Assembly: GCF_022171985.1 (NCBI RefSeq)
Contig: NZ_JAJVHF010000001.1
Span: 434,001-498,000, forward strand
Source of the DNA: Huaxiibacter chinensis
GTDB taxonomy: Bacteria; Pseudomonadota; Gammaproteobacteria; Enterobacterales; Enterobacteriaceae
DNA: 64,000 nucleotides
Direction of reading: 5' to 3'
The first letter of the stretch is position 1. Each line of letters begins with the position of its first letter. Position numbers and translations under genes: made by a program. This document shows, piece by piece, positions 1 through 10,204 of this stretch. A model generated the notes under the pieces. It saw only the letters and a list, made by a program, of their open reading frames with translations. It made no database searches and was not told where the DNA came from.

Positions 1-1056
1 GCGGACGTCAGCGGCTTTGCCTTTGATCGCATTTTCATGGTGACAGAACCGGACGGAACCTTCATTACGGCGCGTCAGTTTCCGCAAATGGTCCGCTTCA
101 CGCCAGCCCCGTTACACGACGGTTTACACCTGACCGCACCCGATAATTCCAGCGCGGTGGTGCGCTTCAGTGATTTTTCAGCGGTGGATGCGCCAACGGA
201 AGTCTGGGGCAATCATTTCACTGCACGCGTGGCGCCGGATGAAGTGAACCGCTGGCTGAGCGGATTCTTCTCTCGCGAGGTGCAGCTGCGCTGGGTCGGA
301 CCCGAACTGACACGTCGCGTTAAGCGCTATGAGGCCGTGCCTCTCTCTTTCGCCGACGGTTTTCCGTTCCTGCTGACGACAGAGGCGTCATTGCGCGATC
401 TGCAAAACCGCTGTAAGGCCAGCGTGCAAATGGAGCAGTTCAGACCGAACCTGGTGGTAGCCGGTACGCAGCCCTGGGAAGAGGACACCTGGAAAGTCAT
501 TCGCATTGGCAGCGTGATTTTTGATGTGGTCAAGCCGTGCAGCCGCTGTATTTTCACCACCATCAGCCCGGAAAAAGGGCAAAAACACCCGTCTGGCGAG
601 CCGCTTAGCACACTGCAATCGTTCCGCACAGCCCAGGATAACGGCGACGTCGATTTTGGGCAGAACCTTATTCCACGCAGCAGCGGCGTCGTGCGTGTCG
701 GTGATGAAGTCGAGGTTTTAAGCACCGGACCCGGCAGAGTCTATGGCGCCGGAGAAGAAGAGGCGCACGTGGACGTCGAGTCCGCCCCCGCCTCTGCCAT
801 TGACATTGAATGGCAAGGCCAGACGCTTCGCGGCAATAATCAGCAGATTATACTTGAGCAACTGGAGCAAGCGGGCATTCGCGTGCCCTATTCCTGTCGG
901 GCGGGCCTGTGCGGAAGTTGTCGCATTACGCTTGTAGAGGGTGAAGTCAGTGCGCTGAAAAAATCAGCCATTGGGGAAGATGGAACGATACTCAGCTGTA
1001 GCTGTGTGCCAAAAACGTCGTTACGACTGGCGCCTAAACCGCCTGTTCAAGGCTAA
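1..1056 (+). CDS. ycbX: YcbX, MOSC-domain molybdenum enzyme with C-terminal 2Fe-2S ferredoxin domain (5' truncated)
   Basis: The reading frame is open from base 1, so the start lies outside the window; by comparison with E. coli YcbX (369 residues) about two dozen N-terminal residues are missing. The visible 351 residues hold the end of the MOSC N-terminal beta-barrel, the MOSC core with the KPCSRC stretch (nt 532-549) that binds molybdenum cofactor, and a plant-type ferredoxin domain with the CX4CX2C motif near nt 895-924 followed by a fourth Cys near nt 1000. The family reduces N-hydroxylated bases such as 6-N-hydroxylaminopurine, detoxifying mutagenic base analogues. Its 3' end overlaps convergent zapC by 23 bp. 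Confidence 0.95.
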   Translation, partial: ADVSGFAFDRIFMVTEPDGTFITARQFPQMVRFTPAPLHDGLHLTAPDNSSAVVRFSDFSAVDAPTEVWGNHFTARVAPDEVNRWLSGFFSREVQLRWVGPELTRRVKRYEAVPLSFADGFPFLLTTEASLRDLQNRCKASVQMEQFRPNLVVAGTQPWEEDTWKVIRIGSVIFDVVKPCSRCIFTTISPEKGQKHPSGEPLSTLQSFRTAQDNGDVDFGQNLIPRSSGVVRVGDEVEVLSTGPGRVYGAGEEEAHVDVESAPASAIDIEWQGQTLRGNNQQIILEQLEQAGIRVPYSCRAGLCGSCRITLVEGEVSALKKSAIGEDGTILSCSCVPKTSLRLAPKPPVQG

Positions 1057-1576
1057 ACGCATCAACGCGCAGTTGAGGTTTCAGTCGATCGTTCATCACC
1101 TTGATGGCGTCCCCTAACTGCATGGCTCGCCCGGCAATCATCACGCCAGGTTGAGCCAGCAGGCACAACGCAGCATTTTCGCCCGGTTCCACCACCAGCA
1201 GACTCACCTCTTCGGCGGTATCGCTCAGGCTGACGCAGGCAGCATCACCCGTGGCGGGTACCCAGGGCTGGCCGTGGGCAAGAAAATGCCAGCTTTTAGG
1301 CATTTGCGGCTTGAGGAAGCGAATCGCCACCAGCGCATTCAGTACCAGCTCGGCACGTTGTTCTTTTGTCAGAGTGAGATCGCGGCATTTCTCCTCAAAA
1401 GAGAAATAGAGAGCAGCGTCATCCACACAAAAGCCTGAAGGAGCAAAAGCATCCGGGGTCAACATTCGGCGAGCAAAACGCGAACGAAACAACATACCAT
1501 TGGCTAAATCGAGCATCATTCGATCGTGCTCTTCGCAATAATACCAATGCCAGTTATCGTCAGGTTTAATTCGCAT
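1034..1576 (-). CDS. zapC: ZapC, FtsZ-ring stabilising cell division protein
   Basis: The protein is 180 residues, the same length as E. coli ZapC and similar along its whole length (N-terminus [14 protein letters not shown]-terminus FSLEQAV). ZapC is a cytoplasmic Z-ring associated protein that bundles FtsZ protofilaments and suppresses FtsZ GTPase activity at midcell. No signal peptide or membrane segment is visible. The gene stands alone, convergent with ycbX and downstream of pyrD on the same strand, with a terminator hairpin between pyrD and zapC. The start ATG at 1576 is preceded by a GGGAGAGG ribosome site. Confidence 0.95.
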   Translation of the reverse strand: MRIKPDDNWHWYYCEEHDRMMLDLANGMLFRSRFARRMLTPDAFAPSGFCVDDAALYFSFEEKCRDLTLTKEQRAELVLNALVAIRFLKPQMPKSWHFLAHGQPWVPATGDAACVSLSDTAEEVSLLVVEPGENAALCLLAQPGVMIAGRAMQLGDAIKVMNDRLKPQLRVDAFSLEQAV

Positions 1577-1687
1577 GTTCCTCTCCCATCACCTCAACAT
1601 CCTGTTCTAAAAATGTCCTGTTTACCGCTTCGTTTATAACACCATTAATAAAAGACCATAATGTTTAAATAAGCAACAGTGACGGAA

Positions 1688-1725
1688 TATAAAACAACCA
1701 GGGCCGGAAATAAAGCCCTGGTTGT
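1688..1725 (-). terminator. Intrinsic terminator of pyrD
   Basis: An 11-bp perfect stem (1694-1704 paired with 1715-1725) with a 10-nt A/T-rich loop is followed on the minus strand by TTTTATATT. It lies 18 bp after the pyrD stop codon. Confidence 0.8.
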
Positions 1726-1742
1726 CTGAATGAGGAAAAAGA

Positions 1743-2753
1743 TTAGATATGATTAACGATTTCTTTAATCAGCGGTGGGCCTTTAAAAATAAAACCAGAA
1801 TAAATTTGGACCAACGAAGCGCCGGCTGCCATCTTCTCACGCGCAGCGATGACAGAATCAATGCCACCGACACCGATAATCGGCAAGCGTCCGTTTAATT
1901 CAGCGGATAAGGCACGGATAATTTCAGTGCTTTTTAATTGCACCGGGCGACCGCTTAATCCACCTGTTTCGTCACAATTTTTCATTCCCTGAACGAGAGA
2001 ACGATCCAGCGTGGTATTGGTCGCAATCACTCCGTCAATATTATGGCGCACTAAACTGTCGGCGACCTGGATCAATTCGTCCACTGAAAGATCCGGGGCG
2101 ATCTTCACCGCGACCGGAACATATTTATGGTGGATCGCCTGAAGCTCACGCTGTTTATTTTTTATGGCGCTGAGCAGATCGTCGAGCGCCTCACCATATT
2201 GCAGCGTGCGCAAACCAGGGGTATTCGGTGAGGAGATGTTGATGGCAATATACCCGGCATAAGCGTAGGTTTTTTCCATACAAATCAAATAGTCATCTTT
2301 CCCCTGCTCAACGGGAGTATCTTTATTCTTGCCAATATTAATCCCCAGGACGCCGTTAAAATGGGCTTTTTTAACATTCTCAACGAGGTTGTCTACACCG
2401 TGGTTATTAAAGCCCATACGGTTGATTAACCCTTCCGCTTCCACCAGCCGGAACAGGCGCGGTTTGTCATTGCCCGCTTGAGGACGTGGCGTGACGGTAC
2501 CGACTTCAATGGATCCAAAACCCATCGCGCCCAGCGCATCGATGCACTCACCATTTTTATCCAGACCCGCCGCCAGGCCAAGGGGATTCTTGAACGTCAG
2601 CCCCATACATTGAACGGGTTTATCCATGACTTTCTGGCGCACTAAGGCTTCAAGCGGGGTGCCTGTAATACGACGCAATTGCTGGAATGTGACTTCATGG
2701 GCGCGCTCGGGATCGAGCTGAAAAAGGGCTTTACGAACGAAGGGGTAATACAT
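1743..2753 (-). CDS. pyrD: Dihydroorotate dehydrogenase (quinone), class 2
   Basis: 336 residues, matching E. coli PyrD in length. This FMN enzyme oxidises dihydroorotate to orotate at the inner face of the cytoplasmic membrane, passing electrons to quinone in pyrimidine synthesis. The amphipathic N-terminal helical segment typical of class 2 enzymes is present (residues 1-40), as are the FMN-binding [10 protein letters not shown] segment (about 59-68) and the catalytic serine S175 in [11 protein letters not shown]. The start ATG follows CCAGGAGAG. The leader has a hairpin and a PurR-like operator, described separately. In E. coli K-12 a fimbrial operon separates pyrD from ssuE; here the two promoters are back to back. 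Confidence 0.97.
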   Translation of the reverse strand: MYYPFVRKALFQLDPERAHEVTFQQLRRITGTPLEALVRQKVMDKPVQCMGLTFKNPLGLAAGLDKNGECIDALGAMGFGSIEVGTVTPRPQAGNDKPRLFRLVEAEGLINRMGFNNHGVDNLVENVKKAHFNGVLGINIGKNKDTPVEQGKDDYLICMEKTYAYAGYIAINISSPNTPGLRTLQYGEALDDLLSAIKNKQRELQAIHHKYVPVAVKIAPDLSVDELIQVADSLVRHNIDGVIATNTTLDRSLVQGMKNCDETGGLSGRPVQLKSTEIIRALSAELNGRLPIIGVGGIDSVIAAREKMAAGASLVQIYSGFIFKGPPLIKEIVNHI

Positions 2754-2768
2754 GAACTCTCCTGGATT

Positions 2769-2796
2769 CCGGTGGGCAAACCGGGTGGGGATTATC
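2769..2796 (-). promoter_or_regulatory. pyrD promoter -10 and leader hairpin
   Basis: On the minus strand a GATAAT -10 (2791-2796) is followed by a C-rich start region (2785-2790) and a short hairpin CCGGT/ACCGG (2769-2784) just before the CCAGGAGAG ribosome site. In E. coli, pyrD expression depends on CTP/GTP-dependent choice of start nucleotide, long transcripts folding this hairpin and hiding the ribosome site (established for E. coli). The same elements are visible here; operation of the switch is inferred. Confidence 0.65.
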
Positions 2797-2847
2797 TGCG
2801 ATCCTGTCCGGAAAGGGAATTGACCTGTGGCAAAAAAACCGCGTAAA

Positions 2848-2863
2848 ACGCAATCGTTTTCCT
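2848..2863 (-). promoter_or_regulatory. PurR operator upstream of pyrD
   Basis: The 16-bp site ACGCAATCGTTTTCCT matches the PurR consensus ACGCAAACGTTTGCGT at 13 positions. It lies about 65 bp upstream of the pyrD start region. E. coli pyrD is a known PurR-regulon member, so purine repression of pyrD is likely. Confidence 0.65.
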
Positions 2864-3000
2864 TTCTGCGCTTTTCTTATGCAATTTCCAGCATTTTAAT
2901 TTCGGATAAATCATTTAGTGGAATAAAGCAGCAGTGTCACACTCCTGAAAATTGTTATGAATGTTAGATAAAAGCAAACAAACGGTTATAAGGAGCATCC

Positions 3001-3576
3001 ATGCGCGTCATCACACTGGCAGGCAGTCCCCGTTTCCCTTCTCGTTCCAGCGCTCTGCTGGAGTATGCCCGCGATCGGCTGACTTCGCTGGGTATTGATG
3101 TGTGCCACTGGCACCTGCATAACTTTGAACCCGAGGATCTGCTTTACGCCCGTTTTGATAGCCCGGCGCTGAAAACGTTCATTGAGCAGCTCAGCGAGGC
3201 GGACGGTCTGATTGTGGCCACCCCGGTGTATAAAGCCTCGTTTTCAGGTGCCCTCAAAACGTTGCTCGATTTGTTACCGGAGCGTGCTCTGGAACAAAAA
3301 GTGGTTCTGCCGCTTGCGACGGGCGGCACGGTGGCCCATTTACTGGCGGTGGATTACGCCCTGAAGCCGGTTCTGAGCGCCCTCAAGGCGCAAGAAATTC
3401 TGCACGGCGTCTTTGCCGACGACTCACAGGTGATCGATTACCAGCATAAACCCCAGTTCACGCCAAACTTACAGCACCGGCTTGATACCGCGCTGGAGAC
3501 CTTCTGGCAGGCGTTACACCGCCGTGATGTTCAGGTGCCCGTCCTGAGCCAGTTGAAAGGAGTCGCCCATGTTTAA
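3001..3576 (+). CDS. ssuE: NADPH-dependent FMN reductase of the alkanesulfonate monooxygenase
   Basis: 191 residues with a flavodoxin-like fold: the N-terminal [16 protein letters not shown] binds FMN phosphate, and the [21 protein letters not shown] segment (about 74-94) is the family signature that also forms the dimer interface. SsuE supplies reduced FMN to SsuD so that sulfonate sulfur can be released during sulfate starvation. It is the first gene of ssuEADCB, overlaps ssuA by 8 bp, and has the ribosome site TAAGGAG. In E. coli the operon needs the LysR-type activator Cbl; I cannot place a Cbl site confidently in the AT-rich 2870-3000 region. Confidence 0.95.
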   Translation: MRVITLAGSPRFPSRSSALLEYARDRLTSLGIDVCHWHLHNFEPEDLLYARFDSPALKTFIEQLSEADGLIVATPVYKASFSGALKTLLDLLPERALEQKVVLPLATGGTVAHLLAVDYALKPVLSALKAQEILHGVFADDSQVIDYQHKPQFTPNLQHRLDTALETFWQALHRRDVQVPVLSQLKGVAHV

Positions 3577-4528
3577 TGCCCTCTGGCGTCTGAGTTTAAG
3601 CGGATTAATCCTGGTATCTGTTTTCGCGCAGGCCGCCGGTTCAGCGCCGGAATCCTTGCGCATTGGCTATCAAAAAGGAAGCGTGAGCATGGTCCTGGCA
3701 AAAAGCCACGGCTTGCTGGAAAAACGCTACCCCAATACGACGTTTTCGTGGGTCGAGTTTCCTGCTGGTCCGCAAATGCTGGAGGCGCTCAACGTCGGGA
3801 GCATCGATCTCGGCAGTACAGGAGATATTCCACCGATATTTGCGCAAGCAGCGGGCGCCGATCTGCTCTACGTTGGCGTCGAACCGCCCAAACCTAAAGC
3901 GGAAGTGATTCTGGTCGCGGAAAACAGCCCCATCAAAAGCGTGGCCGACCTGAAAGGACATAAGGTGGCGTTTCAGAAAGGATCCAGCTCGCACAACTTG
4001 CTGCTGCGTGCGCTGCAGCAGGCGGGACTGACGTTCAATGATATTCAACCCATTTTCTTATCCCCGGCGGATGCGCGGGCGGCTTTCCAGCAGGGTAACG
4101 TCGACGCCTGGGCTATCTGGGATCCGTACTACTCCGCCGCTCTGCTTCAGGGGGGCGTCCGGGTGCTGAAAGATGGCGAGACGCTCAAACAAACGGGCTC
4201 CTTCTACCTGGCCGCACGCCCCTACGCCGGGAAAAACGGCCCGTTCATTCAGGGGGTACTGAACGTCTTTAGCGAGGCGGATGCCCTCACGCAAAGCCAG
4301 CGTCAGGAAAGCATCAGCCTGCTGGCCAAAACGATGGGCCTCCCGGAGCCGGTGATTGCCCGCTATCTGGATCATCGCCCGCCAACCGCGATTCGCGCGG
4401 TGGATGCGACCACTGCGGCCCTGCAACAGCAAACCGCTGACCTCTTTTATGAAAATCGTCTCCTGCCGAAAAAGGTCGTGATTGGCGATCGTATCTGGCA
4501 CCCCTCTGAAAAAGAAGGAACCCAATAA
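3569..4528 (+). CDS. ssuA: Periplasmic aliphatic sulfonate-binding protein
   Basis: 319 residues. The N-terminus has a Sec signal peptide (short basic start, hydrophobic stretch, likely cleavage near FAQAAG-SAP, about residue 22-24), followed by the substrate-binding fold of the SsuA/TauA/NitT group: [21 protein letters not shown] near the start, [20 protein letters not shown], and [14 protein letters not shown] in the second lobe. It delivers alkanesulfonates to the SsuC/SsuB importer. The stop overlaps the ssuD start as TAATG, suggesting translational coupling. Confidence 0.95.
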   Translation: MFNALWRLSLSGLILVSVFAQAAGSAPESLRIGYQKGSVSMVLAKSHGLLEKRYPNTTFSWVEFPAGPQMLEALNVGSIDLGSTGDIPPIFAQAAGADLLYVGVEPPKPKAEVILVAENSPIKSVADLKGHKVAFQKGSSSHNLLLRALQQAGLTFNDIQPIFLSPADARAAFQQGNVDAWAIWDPYYSAALLQGGVRVLKDGETLKQTGSFYLAARPYAGKNGPFIQGVLNVFSEADALTQSQRQESISLLAKTMGLPEPVIARYLDHRPPTAIRAVDATTAALQQQTADLFYENRLLPKKVVIGDRIWHPSEKEGTQ

Positions 4529-5673
4529 TGAGCCTGAATATGTTCTGGTTTTTACCTACCCACGGTGATGGACACTATCTGGGGACGGAAGAGCGCGCCC
4601 GCCCGGTGGATTATGGCTACCTGCAGCAAATCGCGCAGGCGGCAGACAGGATTGGTTTTACCGGCGTGTTGATCCCAACCGGAAAATCCTGTGAAGACGC
4701 CTGGCTTGTCGCCGCCTCAATGATCCCGGTCACGCAACGGCTGAAATTCCTGGTGGCGCTCAGACCGAGCGTCGTGTCCCCTACCGTGGCCGCTCGTCAG
4801 GCCGCCACGCTCGACCGGCTGTCAAATGGACGTGCGTTGTTCAATCTGGTCACCGGCAGCGACCCTCAGGAACTGGCTGGCGATGGCGTATTCCTCGATC
4901 ACACGGAACGCTATGAAGCTTCGGCGGAGTTTACGCGCGTGTGGCGTCGGCTGCTTGAGGGGGAGACCGTAACCTTTGAGGGCAAACATGTTCATGTCCG
5001 GGAGGCAAAACTTCTTTTTGCGCCGATCCAGCAGCCACGCCCCCCACTCTATTTTGGCGGGTCGTCCGATGTCGCTCAGGAGCTGGCGGCAGAACAGGTG
5101 GATCTTTATCTGACCTGGGGTGAACCACCCGAGCAGGTCAAAGAGAAGATTGACCAGGTTCGCGCCCGGGCCGCCGCGCGTAGTCGCACGGTTCGTTTTG
5201 GCATTCGTCTTCACGTTATTGTGCGCGAAACCAACGACGAAGCATGGCGGGCGGCCGATCGTCTGATCTCCCATCTGGATGATGAGACGATTGCTAAAGC
5301 GCAGGCGGCCTTTGCACGAACCGATTCCGTTGGACAGCATCGCATGGCCTCGCTGCATAACGGCCAGCGCGAGAAACTGGAGATAAGCCCTAATTTATGG
5401 GCGGGCGTCGGACTGGTGCGCGGCGGCGCAGGAACGGCACTGGTGGGCGACGGTCCGACGGTGGCAGCCCGTATCAATGAATACGCTGCCCTCGGAATCG
5501 ACAGTTTTATCCTTTCCGGCTATCCACATCTGGAAGAGGCCTACAAGGTTGGCGAACTGTTATTCCCCCATCTGGATGTCGCCATCCCTGAGGTTCCTCA
5601 GCCACGTCCTTTACAAACGCAGGGTGAAGCGGTAGCCAACGCGTTTATTCCTGGCAAAAGTGCGCAAAGCTAG
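4528..5673 (+). CDS. ssuD: FMNH2-dependent alkanesulfonate monooxygenase
   Basis: 381 residues, a bacterial luciferase-like TIM barrel. SsuD uses FMNH2 from SsuE and O2 to cleave C1 and longer alkanesulfonates to aldehyde and sulfite. Visible family residues include the active-site cysteine in [10 protein letters not shown] (Cys55 counting Met), the [11 protein letters not shown] segment, and the [13 protein letters not shown] segment carrying conserved Arg and His. The start overlaps the ssuA stop. The gene ends 10 bp before ssuC. Confidence 0.96.
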   Translation: MSLNMFWFLPTHGDGHYLGTEERARPVDYGYLQQIAQAADRIGFTGVLIPTGKSCEDAWLVAASMIPVTQRLKFLVALRPSVVSPTVAARQAATLDRLSNGRALFNLVTGSDPQELAGDGVFLDHTERYEASAEFTRVWRRLLEGETVTFEGKHVHVREAKLLFAPIQQPRPPLYFGGSSDVAQELAAEQVDLYLTWGEPPEQVKEKIDQVRARAAARSRTVRFGIRLHVIVRETNDEAWRAADRLISHLDDETIAKAQAAFARTDSVGQHRMASLHNGQREKLEISPNLWAGVGLVRGGAGTALVGDGPTVAARINEYAALGIDSFILSGYPHLEEAYKVGELLFPHLDVAIPEVPQPRPLQTQGEAVANAFIPGKSAQS

Positions 5674-5683
5674 CGAGGCGACC

Positions 5684-6475
5684 ATGGCTAACTCATCACA
5701 AAAATGGTTATTACGCATTGCCCCCTGGCTGCTGCCCGCGGGAGTTGTCGTTGTCTGGCAAATTGCCTCCTCGGCAGGCTGGCTGTCGAGCCGGATTTTG
5801 CCCTCCCCGGAGGGCGTCGTGGAGGCCTTCTGGTCGCTCAGCGTGAGCGGTGAGCTCTGGCAACATCTGGCGATCAGTTCGTGGCGGGCGGCGATTGGAT
5901 TCTCCATTGGAGGAAGCCTCGGGCTGACGCTGGGGCTCATCAGCGGACTCTCCCGCTGGGGTGAGCGTTTGCTGGATACCTCGATTCAGATGTTGCGAAA
6001 CGTACCGCATCTGGCGCTGATCCCGCTGGTCATTTTATGGTTTGGCATTGATGAAAGCGCCAAAATCTTCCTCGTGGCACTCGGGACGTTATTCCCGATT
6101 TATATCAACACCTGGCATGGCATCCGCAATATCGATCGTGGCCTGGTTGAGATGGCGCGCAGCTATGGTTTATCCGGCTTTGCGCTCTTTATCCATGTCA
6201 TTCTTCCGGGCGCCCTGCCCTCCATTATGGTGGGCGTGCGCTTCGCGCTGGGTCTGATGTGGCTGACGCTCATCGTTGCGGAGACCATTTCCGCTAACGC
6301 CGGTATTGGTTATCTGGCGATGAACGCCCGCGAATTCCTGCAAACCGATGTGGTGGTGGTTGCCATCATTCTTTATGCCCTGCTCGGCAAGCTCGCCGAC
6401 GTTAGCGCACAGTGGCTTGAACGCAAATGGCTCCGCTGGAATCCGGCCTACTCCCTTAAGGAGGCAAACGCATGA
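5684..6475 (+). CDS. ssuC: Alkanesulfonate ABC transporter permease
   Basis: I chose the ATG at 5684 (protein [16 protein letters not shown], 263 residues), which equals the E. coli SsuC length; an in-frame ATG 24 bp upstream lies inside ssuD and lacks a better ribosome site. The protein has about six membrane segments and the BPD_transp_1 EAA loop ([10 protein letters not shown]...[10 protein letters not shown], about residues 158-184) that docks on SsuB. It forms the inner-membrane channel for sulfonates. It overlaps ssuB by 4 bp (ATGA). Confidence 0.95.
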   Translation: MANSSQKWLLRIAPWLLPAGVVVVWQIASSAGWLSSRILPSPEGVVEAFWSLSVSGELWQHLAISSWRAAIGFSIGGSLGLTLGLISGLSRWGERLLDTSIQMLRNVPHLALIPLVILWFGIDESAKIFLVALGTLFPIYINTWHGIRNIDRGLVEMARSYGLSGFALFIHVILPGALPSIMVGVRFALGLMWLTLIVAETISANAGIGYLAMNAREFLQTDVVVVAIILYALLGKLADVSAQWLERKWLRWNPAYSLKEANA

Positions 6476-7242
6476 ATACTGCCCGACTCACTCAGGGAAC
6501 ACCGCTCCTGGTCAGCGGTGTGACCAAACGCTACGGCGAAAACACCATTCTTAATGCGCTGGACCTGCATATTCCCGCCGGACAATTTGTGGCTGTCGTT
6601 GGTCGCAGCGGCGGCGGTAAGAGTACCTTGCTGCGTCTGTTAGCCGGCCTGGAAGCGCCAGACGGCGGTGAGATTCTGGCGGGGACAACGCCTCTGGCAA
6701 CTATACAGGACGATACCCGCATGATGTTTCAGGACGCACGTCTTCTGCCGTGGAAGAACGTGATTGAAAACGTGGGATTAGGATTAACCGGCCCGTGGCG
6801 CGATGAGGCGCGTCAGGCGCTGGCCGCCGTCGGGCTTGAAGAACGCGCCGGGGAGTGGCCTGCCGCGCTTTCCGGCGGACAAAAACAGCGCGTCGCGCTG
6901 GCGCGGGCTTTGATTCATCGTCCGGGGTTGTTATTACTCGACGAACCCCTCGGGGCGCTCGACGCTCTGACGCGGATCGAGATGCAGGATTTGATTGAAT
7001 CTCTCTGGCAGACGCACGGCTTTACGGTGCTCCTGGTGACGCATGACGTGAGCGAAGCGGTCGCCATGGCCGATCGCGTGTTGCTTATAGAAGAAGGAAA
7101 AATCGGTCTGGATTTGAGCGTGGACATCCCGCGCCCGCGCCGCGTGGGGTCAGCAAGACTGGCGGAGCTGGAGGCGGAAGTGTTGGATCGGGTGATGAAG
7201 CGCGGGGTGAATGAGCGGGCGTTGATTACGGCTAATGCCTGA
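6472..7242 (+). CDS. ssuB: Alkanesulfonate ABC transporter ATP-binding protein
   Basis: 256 residues with all ABC ATPase motifs: Walker [10 protein letters not shown] (about 44-52), Q-loop at [11 protein letters not shown], signature LSGGQKQR, Walker [13 protein letters not shown] and switch histidine in [11 protein letters not shown]. It energises import through SsuC. As last gene of ssuEADCB it is followed directly by a REP pair whose second hairpin runs into a U7 tract. Confidence 0.96.
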   Translation: MNTARLTQGTPLLVSGVTKRYGENTILNALDLHIPAGQFVAVVGRSGGGKSTLLRLLAGLEAPDGGEILAGTTPLATIQDDTRMMFQDARLLPWKNVIENVGLGLTGPWRDEARQALAAVGLEERAGEWPAALSGGQKQRVALARALIHRPGLLLLDEPLGALDALTRIEMQDLIESLWQTHGFTVLLVTHDVSEAVAMADRVLLIEEGKIGLDLSVDIPRPRRVGSARLAELEAEVLDRVMKRGVNERALITANA

Positions 7243-7256
7243 TGCCCTCACCCCGG

Positions 7257-7320
7257 CCCTCTCCCACAGGGAGAGGGAGAAAACCATAGGTAGGCCCGGT
7301 AAGCGCAGCGCCACCGGGCA
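7257..7320. repeat. REP-like palindrome pair (BIME) between ssuB and pepN
   Basis: Two different palindromes sit side by side. The first is CCCTCTCCC-ACA-GGGAGAGGG (7257-7277), preceded by CTCACCCCGG. The second is GCCCGGT-AAGCGCAGCGCC-ACCGGGC (7294-7319). Both resemble REP elements spread by RAYT transposases in Enterobacter and Klebsiella; assignment is by recognition of the palindromes, not by counting genome copies. Confidence 0.75.
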
Positions 7321-7328
7321 ATTTTTTT
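7294..7328 (+). terminator. REP hairpin plus U-tract, probable terminator of ssuEADCB
   Basis: The 7-bp GCCCGGT/ACCGGGC stem of the second REP unit is followed by AATTTTTTT on the plus strand, which gives terminator geometry for ssuB transcripts. The T-run overlaps the pepN stop codon. Confidence 0.5.
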
Positions 7329-9939
7329 ACGCTAACGCTTTAGCAATCTTCTCGTACAGATCGCCAGAGAGGTTTTCCAGCCCTTTGAGTTGCTCAAGCG
7401 CCGCACGCATTTTCGCCTGACGCTCGGCATCATAACGCTTCAGGCGAATCAGCGGCTCAATAAGACGTGACGCGACCTGCGGGTTACGGCTGTTCAGCTC
7501 GGTGAGCATTTCAACCATAAACTGATAACCACTGCCGTCTTCCGCATGGAAAGCCGCCGGATTACTGCTGGCGAATGCCCCAATGAGAGAACGCACGCGG
7601 TTCGGGTTGCCCATGGTGAATGAGCGGTGATTCAGCAAACGGCGCACGTTGCTCAGCACATCAGCAGCGGGGCTGGTGGATTGCAGAATAAACCACTTAT
7701 CCATGACCAGGCCATCCTGATGCCACTTATCATCGTACTCCTGCATCAGCGCATCGCGGCACGGCAGTTCAGCCGCCACGCTTGCGGCCAGGGCAGCCAG
7801 CGCATCCGTCATATTATCGGCCTGATGATACTGTTCGCTGACCAGACGATCGGCCAGTTTCACGTCACCGTATGCCAGATAACGCAGACAGGTGTTGCGC
7901 AGGGAGCGTTTACCAATATCCGCATGTTCAACGCGATACTCAGCCAGCTTATTGAGGTTGTAAATCACCAGGAACTCATCGGCCAGCTCGGTGGCCAGCG
8001 TCCGGGTTAGGGCTTCACGCACGGCGACGATGGCGATCGGATCGATGATCTCAAAGAGCTCAGCAATCTCACTGACGGAAGGCAGCGTTAAAATTTCTGC
8101 GGCGAGGGCCGGATCAATCTTTTCATCCAGCAGGACGGCGCGGAAAGCATCGGCCACGTGGACAGGCAGAGAGAGCGGTTGCCCCTGCTGATGGCGGTTT
8201 ACGTTGATCTTGATGTAATTCGCCAGCAGGCTTTGCGCCGCGTCCCAGCGAGAGAAATCATTACGCGCGTGACGCATCAGGAAGGTGAGTTGTTGATCGC
8301 TCCACTTATATTCCAGCTTCACAGGCGCAGAGAATTCGCACAGCAATGCCGGCACCGGCTGGAAGTAGACATTATCGAAAATGAAGGTCTGCTCCGGCTG
8401 GGTGACATTCAGCACGTGATGGACCGGATGCCCCCCTTTTTGCAGCGGAATGACCTTGCCTTCGTTGTCATACAGCTCAATGCTAAACGGGATATGCAGC
8501 GGGTGTTTCTCTTCCTGCTCGGCCGTTGGTGGCGTGCGCTGGCTGATGGTCAGCGTGTATTGCTCGGTTTCCGGGTTGTAATCATCCTTAACGGTGACAA
8601 TCGGCGTACCGGCCTGGCTGTACCAGCGGCGGAAATGGGACAGATCGACATTCGAGGCATCTTCCATCGCCTGCACGAAGTCGTCGCAGGTCGCGGCGCT
8701 GCCGTCATGGCGCTCAAAATAGAGCTGCATCCCTTTCTGGAAATTCTCTTCACCCAGCAAGGTATGGATCATGCGAATGATTTCAGCACCCTTCTCGTAC
8801 ACCGTCAGGGTGTAGAAGTTATTCATCTCAATCACTTTGTCCGGACGAATCGGATGCGCCATTGGGCTGGCATCTTCTGCAAACTGCAGGCCGCGCATGG
8901 TGCGCACGTTGCTGATGCGGTTAACCGCGCGCGAACCTAAATCGGAGCTAAATTCCTGATCGCGGAAAACGGTTAAGCCCTCTTTCAGGCTCAGCTGGAA
9001 CCAGTCGCGGCAGGTCACGCGGTTGCCGGTCCAGTTATGGAAATATTCATGGCCGATAACGCGTTCGATATCGAGATAGTCTTTATCGGTCGCCGTATCG
9101 GTACGCGCGAGAACGTATTTGGAGTTAAAGACGTTCAGGCCTTTGTTTTCCATGGCGCCCATGTTGAAGAAGTCGACCGCCACAATCATATAGATGTCGA
9201 GATCGTATTCGAGGCCGAAACGTTCTTCATCCCACTTCATGGAGTTAATGAGCGAGGTCATTGCCCACGGCGCGCGATCCAGGTTGCCACGGTCTACGAA
9301 CAATTCCAGCGCCACGTCGCGCCCGGAACGGGTTTTGAAGGTGTCGCGCAGGACGTCAAAGTCGCCGGCAACCAGCGCAAACAGATAGCACGGTTTTGGG
9401 AACGGATCCTGCCACTGCACCCAGTGACGCCCCTGGTCCAGCTCCCCCTCACCAACGCGGTTGCCGTTCGACAGCAGGAAAGGATATTTGGTTTTATCGG
9501 CAATAATCTTCGTGGTGAAGCGCGCCAGAACATCCGGGCGATCCAGATACCAGGTAATATGGCGGAAGCCTTCGGCTTCACACTGGGTGCACAGCGCTTC
9601 ACCGGACTGGTAGAGACCTTCCAGCGCGGTGTTCGCGGACGGGCTGATTTCAGTCACGATGCGCAACGTAAAACGTTCCGGCAGGTTATCGATCACCAGC
9701 TGGTTATCTTCTTCTTTATAGTCAGACCAGGCTTCACCATTGACGTGTAAGGAAACCAGCGTCAGGTCTTCACCATCGAGGCGCAGCGGCACGGCAGCGG
9801 CGCTCTGGCGTGCGACCTGGCTTTCGGCCGTGACGACGGTTTTAGTGGCATCCAGGTCAAAAGTCAGATCGATATCGCTAATCAGGTAATCCGGCGCACG
9901 GTAGTCGTGGCGGTATTTGGCTTGAGGCTGTTGTGTCAT
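7327..9939 (-). CDS. pepN: Aminopeptidase N (M1 family)
   Basis: 870 residues, the same length as E. coli PepN. This cytoplasmic zinc metallopeptidase removes N-terminal residues from peptides in the last steps of protein turnover. The exopeptidase motif GAMEN (about residue 261) and the zinc motif HEYFHNW with the downstream glutamate in LSLKEGLTVFRDQEF (about 297-320) are intact. The C-terminal ARM-like helical domain is complete through the last residues ENLSGDLYEKIAKALA. Transcribed divergently from pncB; a 265-bp region separates the two. Confidence 0.97.
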   Translation of the reverse strand: MTQQPQAKYRHDYRAPDYLISDIDLTFDLDATKTVVTAESQVARQSAAAVPLRLDGEDLTLVSLHVNGEAWSDYKEEDNQLVIDNLPERFTLRIVTEISPSANTALEGLYQSGEALCTQCEAEGFRHITWYLDRPDVLARFTTKIIADKTKYPFLLSNGNRVGEGELDQGRHWVQWQDPFPKPCYLFALVAGDFDVLRDTFKTRSGRDVALELFVDRGNLDRAPWAMTSLINSMKWDEERFGLEYDLDIYMIVAVDFFNMGAMENKGLNVFNSKYVLARTDTATDKDYLDIERVIGHEYFHNWTGNRVTCRDWFQLSLKEGLTVFRDQEFSSDLGSRAVNRISNVRTMRGLQFAEDASPMAHPIRPDKVIEMNNFYTLTVYEKGAEIIRMIHTLLGEENFQKGMQLYFERHDGSAATCDDFVQAMEDASNVDLSHFRRWYSQAGTPIVTVKDDYNPETEQYTLTISQRTPPTAEQEEKHPLHIPFSIELYDNEGKVIPLQKGGHPVHHVLNVTQPEQTFIFDNVYFQPVPALLCEFSAPVKLEYKWSDQQLTFLMRHARNDFSRWDAAQSLLANYIKINVNRHQQGQPLSLPVHVADAFRAVLLDEKIDPALAAEILTLPSVSEIAELFEIIDPIAIVAVREALTRTLATELADEFLVIYNLNKLAEYRVEHADIGKRSLRNTCLRYLAYGDVKLADRLVSEQYHQADNMTDALAALAASVAAELPCRDALMQEYDDKWHQDGLVMDKWFILQSTSPAADVLSNVRRLLNHRSFTMGNPNRVRSLIGAFASSNPAAFHAEDGSGYQFMVEMLTELNSRNPQVASRLIEPLIRLKRYDAERQAKMRAALEQLKGLENLSGDLYEKIAKALA

Positions 9940-10112
9940 AGAAAACCTTATGCATCGTTTGTCGAATATCGAATCCAGTCTATTCCTGTTGTGTAGATCG
10001 CGCTACGCAGAATCTTCATCTTTTCAGGTACAAACCCTATTTTTGCTACATTTATATAACACGGGGCACGAAATGCGCTCGACCCTGGCAACACCTTATG
10101 TTGTGATCGGGG

Positions 10113-10140
10113 TTCAATAAATCGCTAAACAAGGTATACT
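10113..10140 (+). promoter_or_regulatory. Candidate pncB promoter
   Basis: TTCAAT (10113-10118), a 16-bp spacer and TATACT (10135-10140). The NadR box lies just downstream, so bound repressor would cover the start region. Confidence 0.5.
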
Positions 10141-10157
10141 CCAGCGGTTTCAATAGT

Positions 10158-10175
10158 TGTTTATTGTACTAAACG
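10158..10175 (+). promoter_or_regulatory. NadR operator upstream of pncB
   Basis: TGTTTA-TTGTAC-TAAACG matches the enterobacterial NadR box TGTTTA-N6-TAAACA in 11 of 12 defined positions. NadR represses NAD synthesis and salvage genes, including pncB, when NAD is plentiful. Confidence 0.85.
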
Positions 10176-10204
10176 CTCCCGTGAGAGGATGCTACTGCGC
10201 ACCT

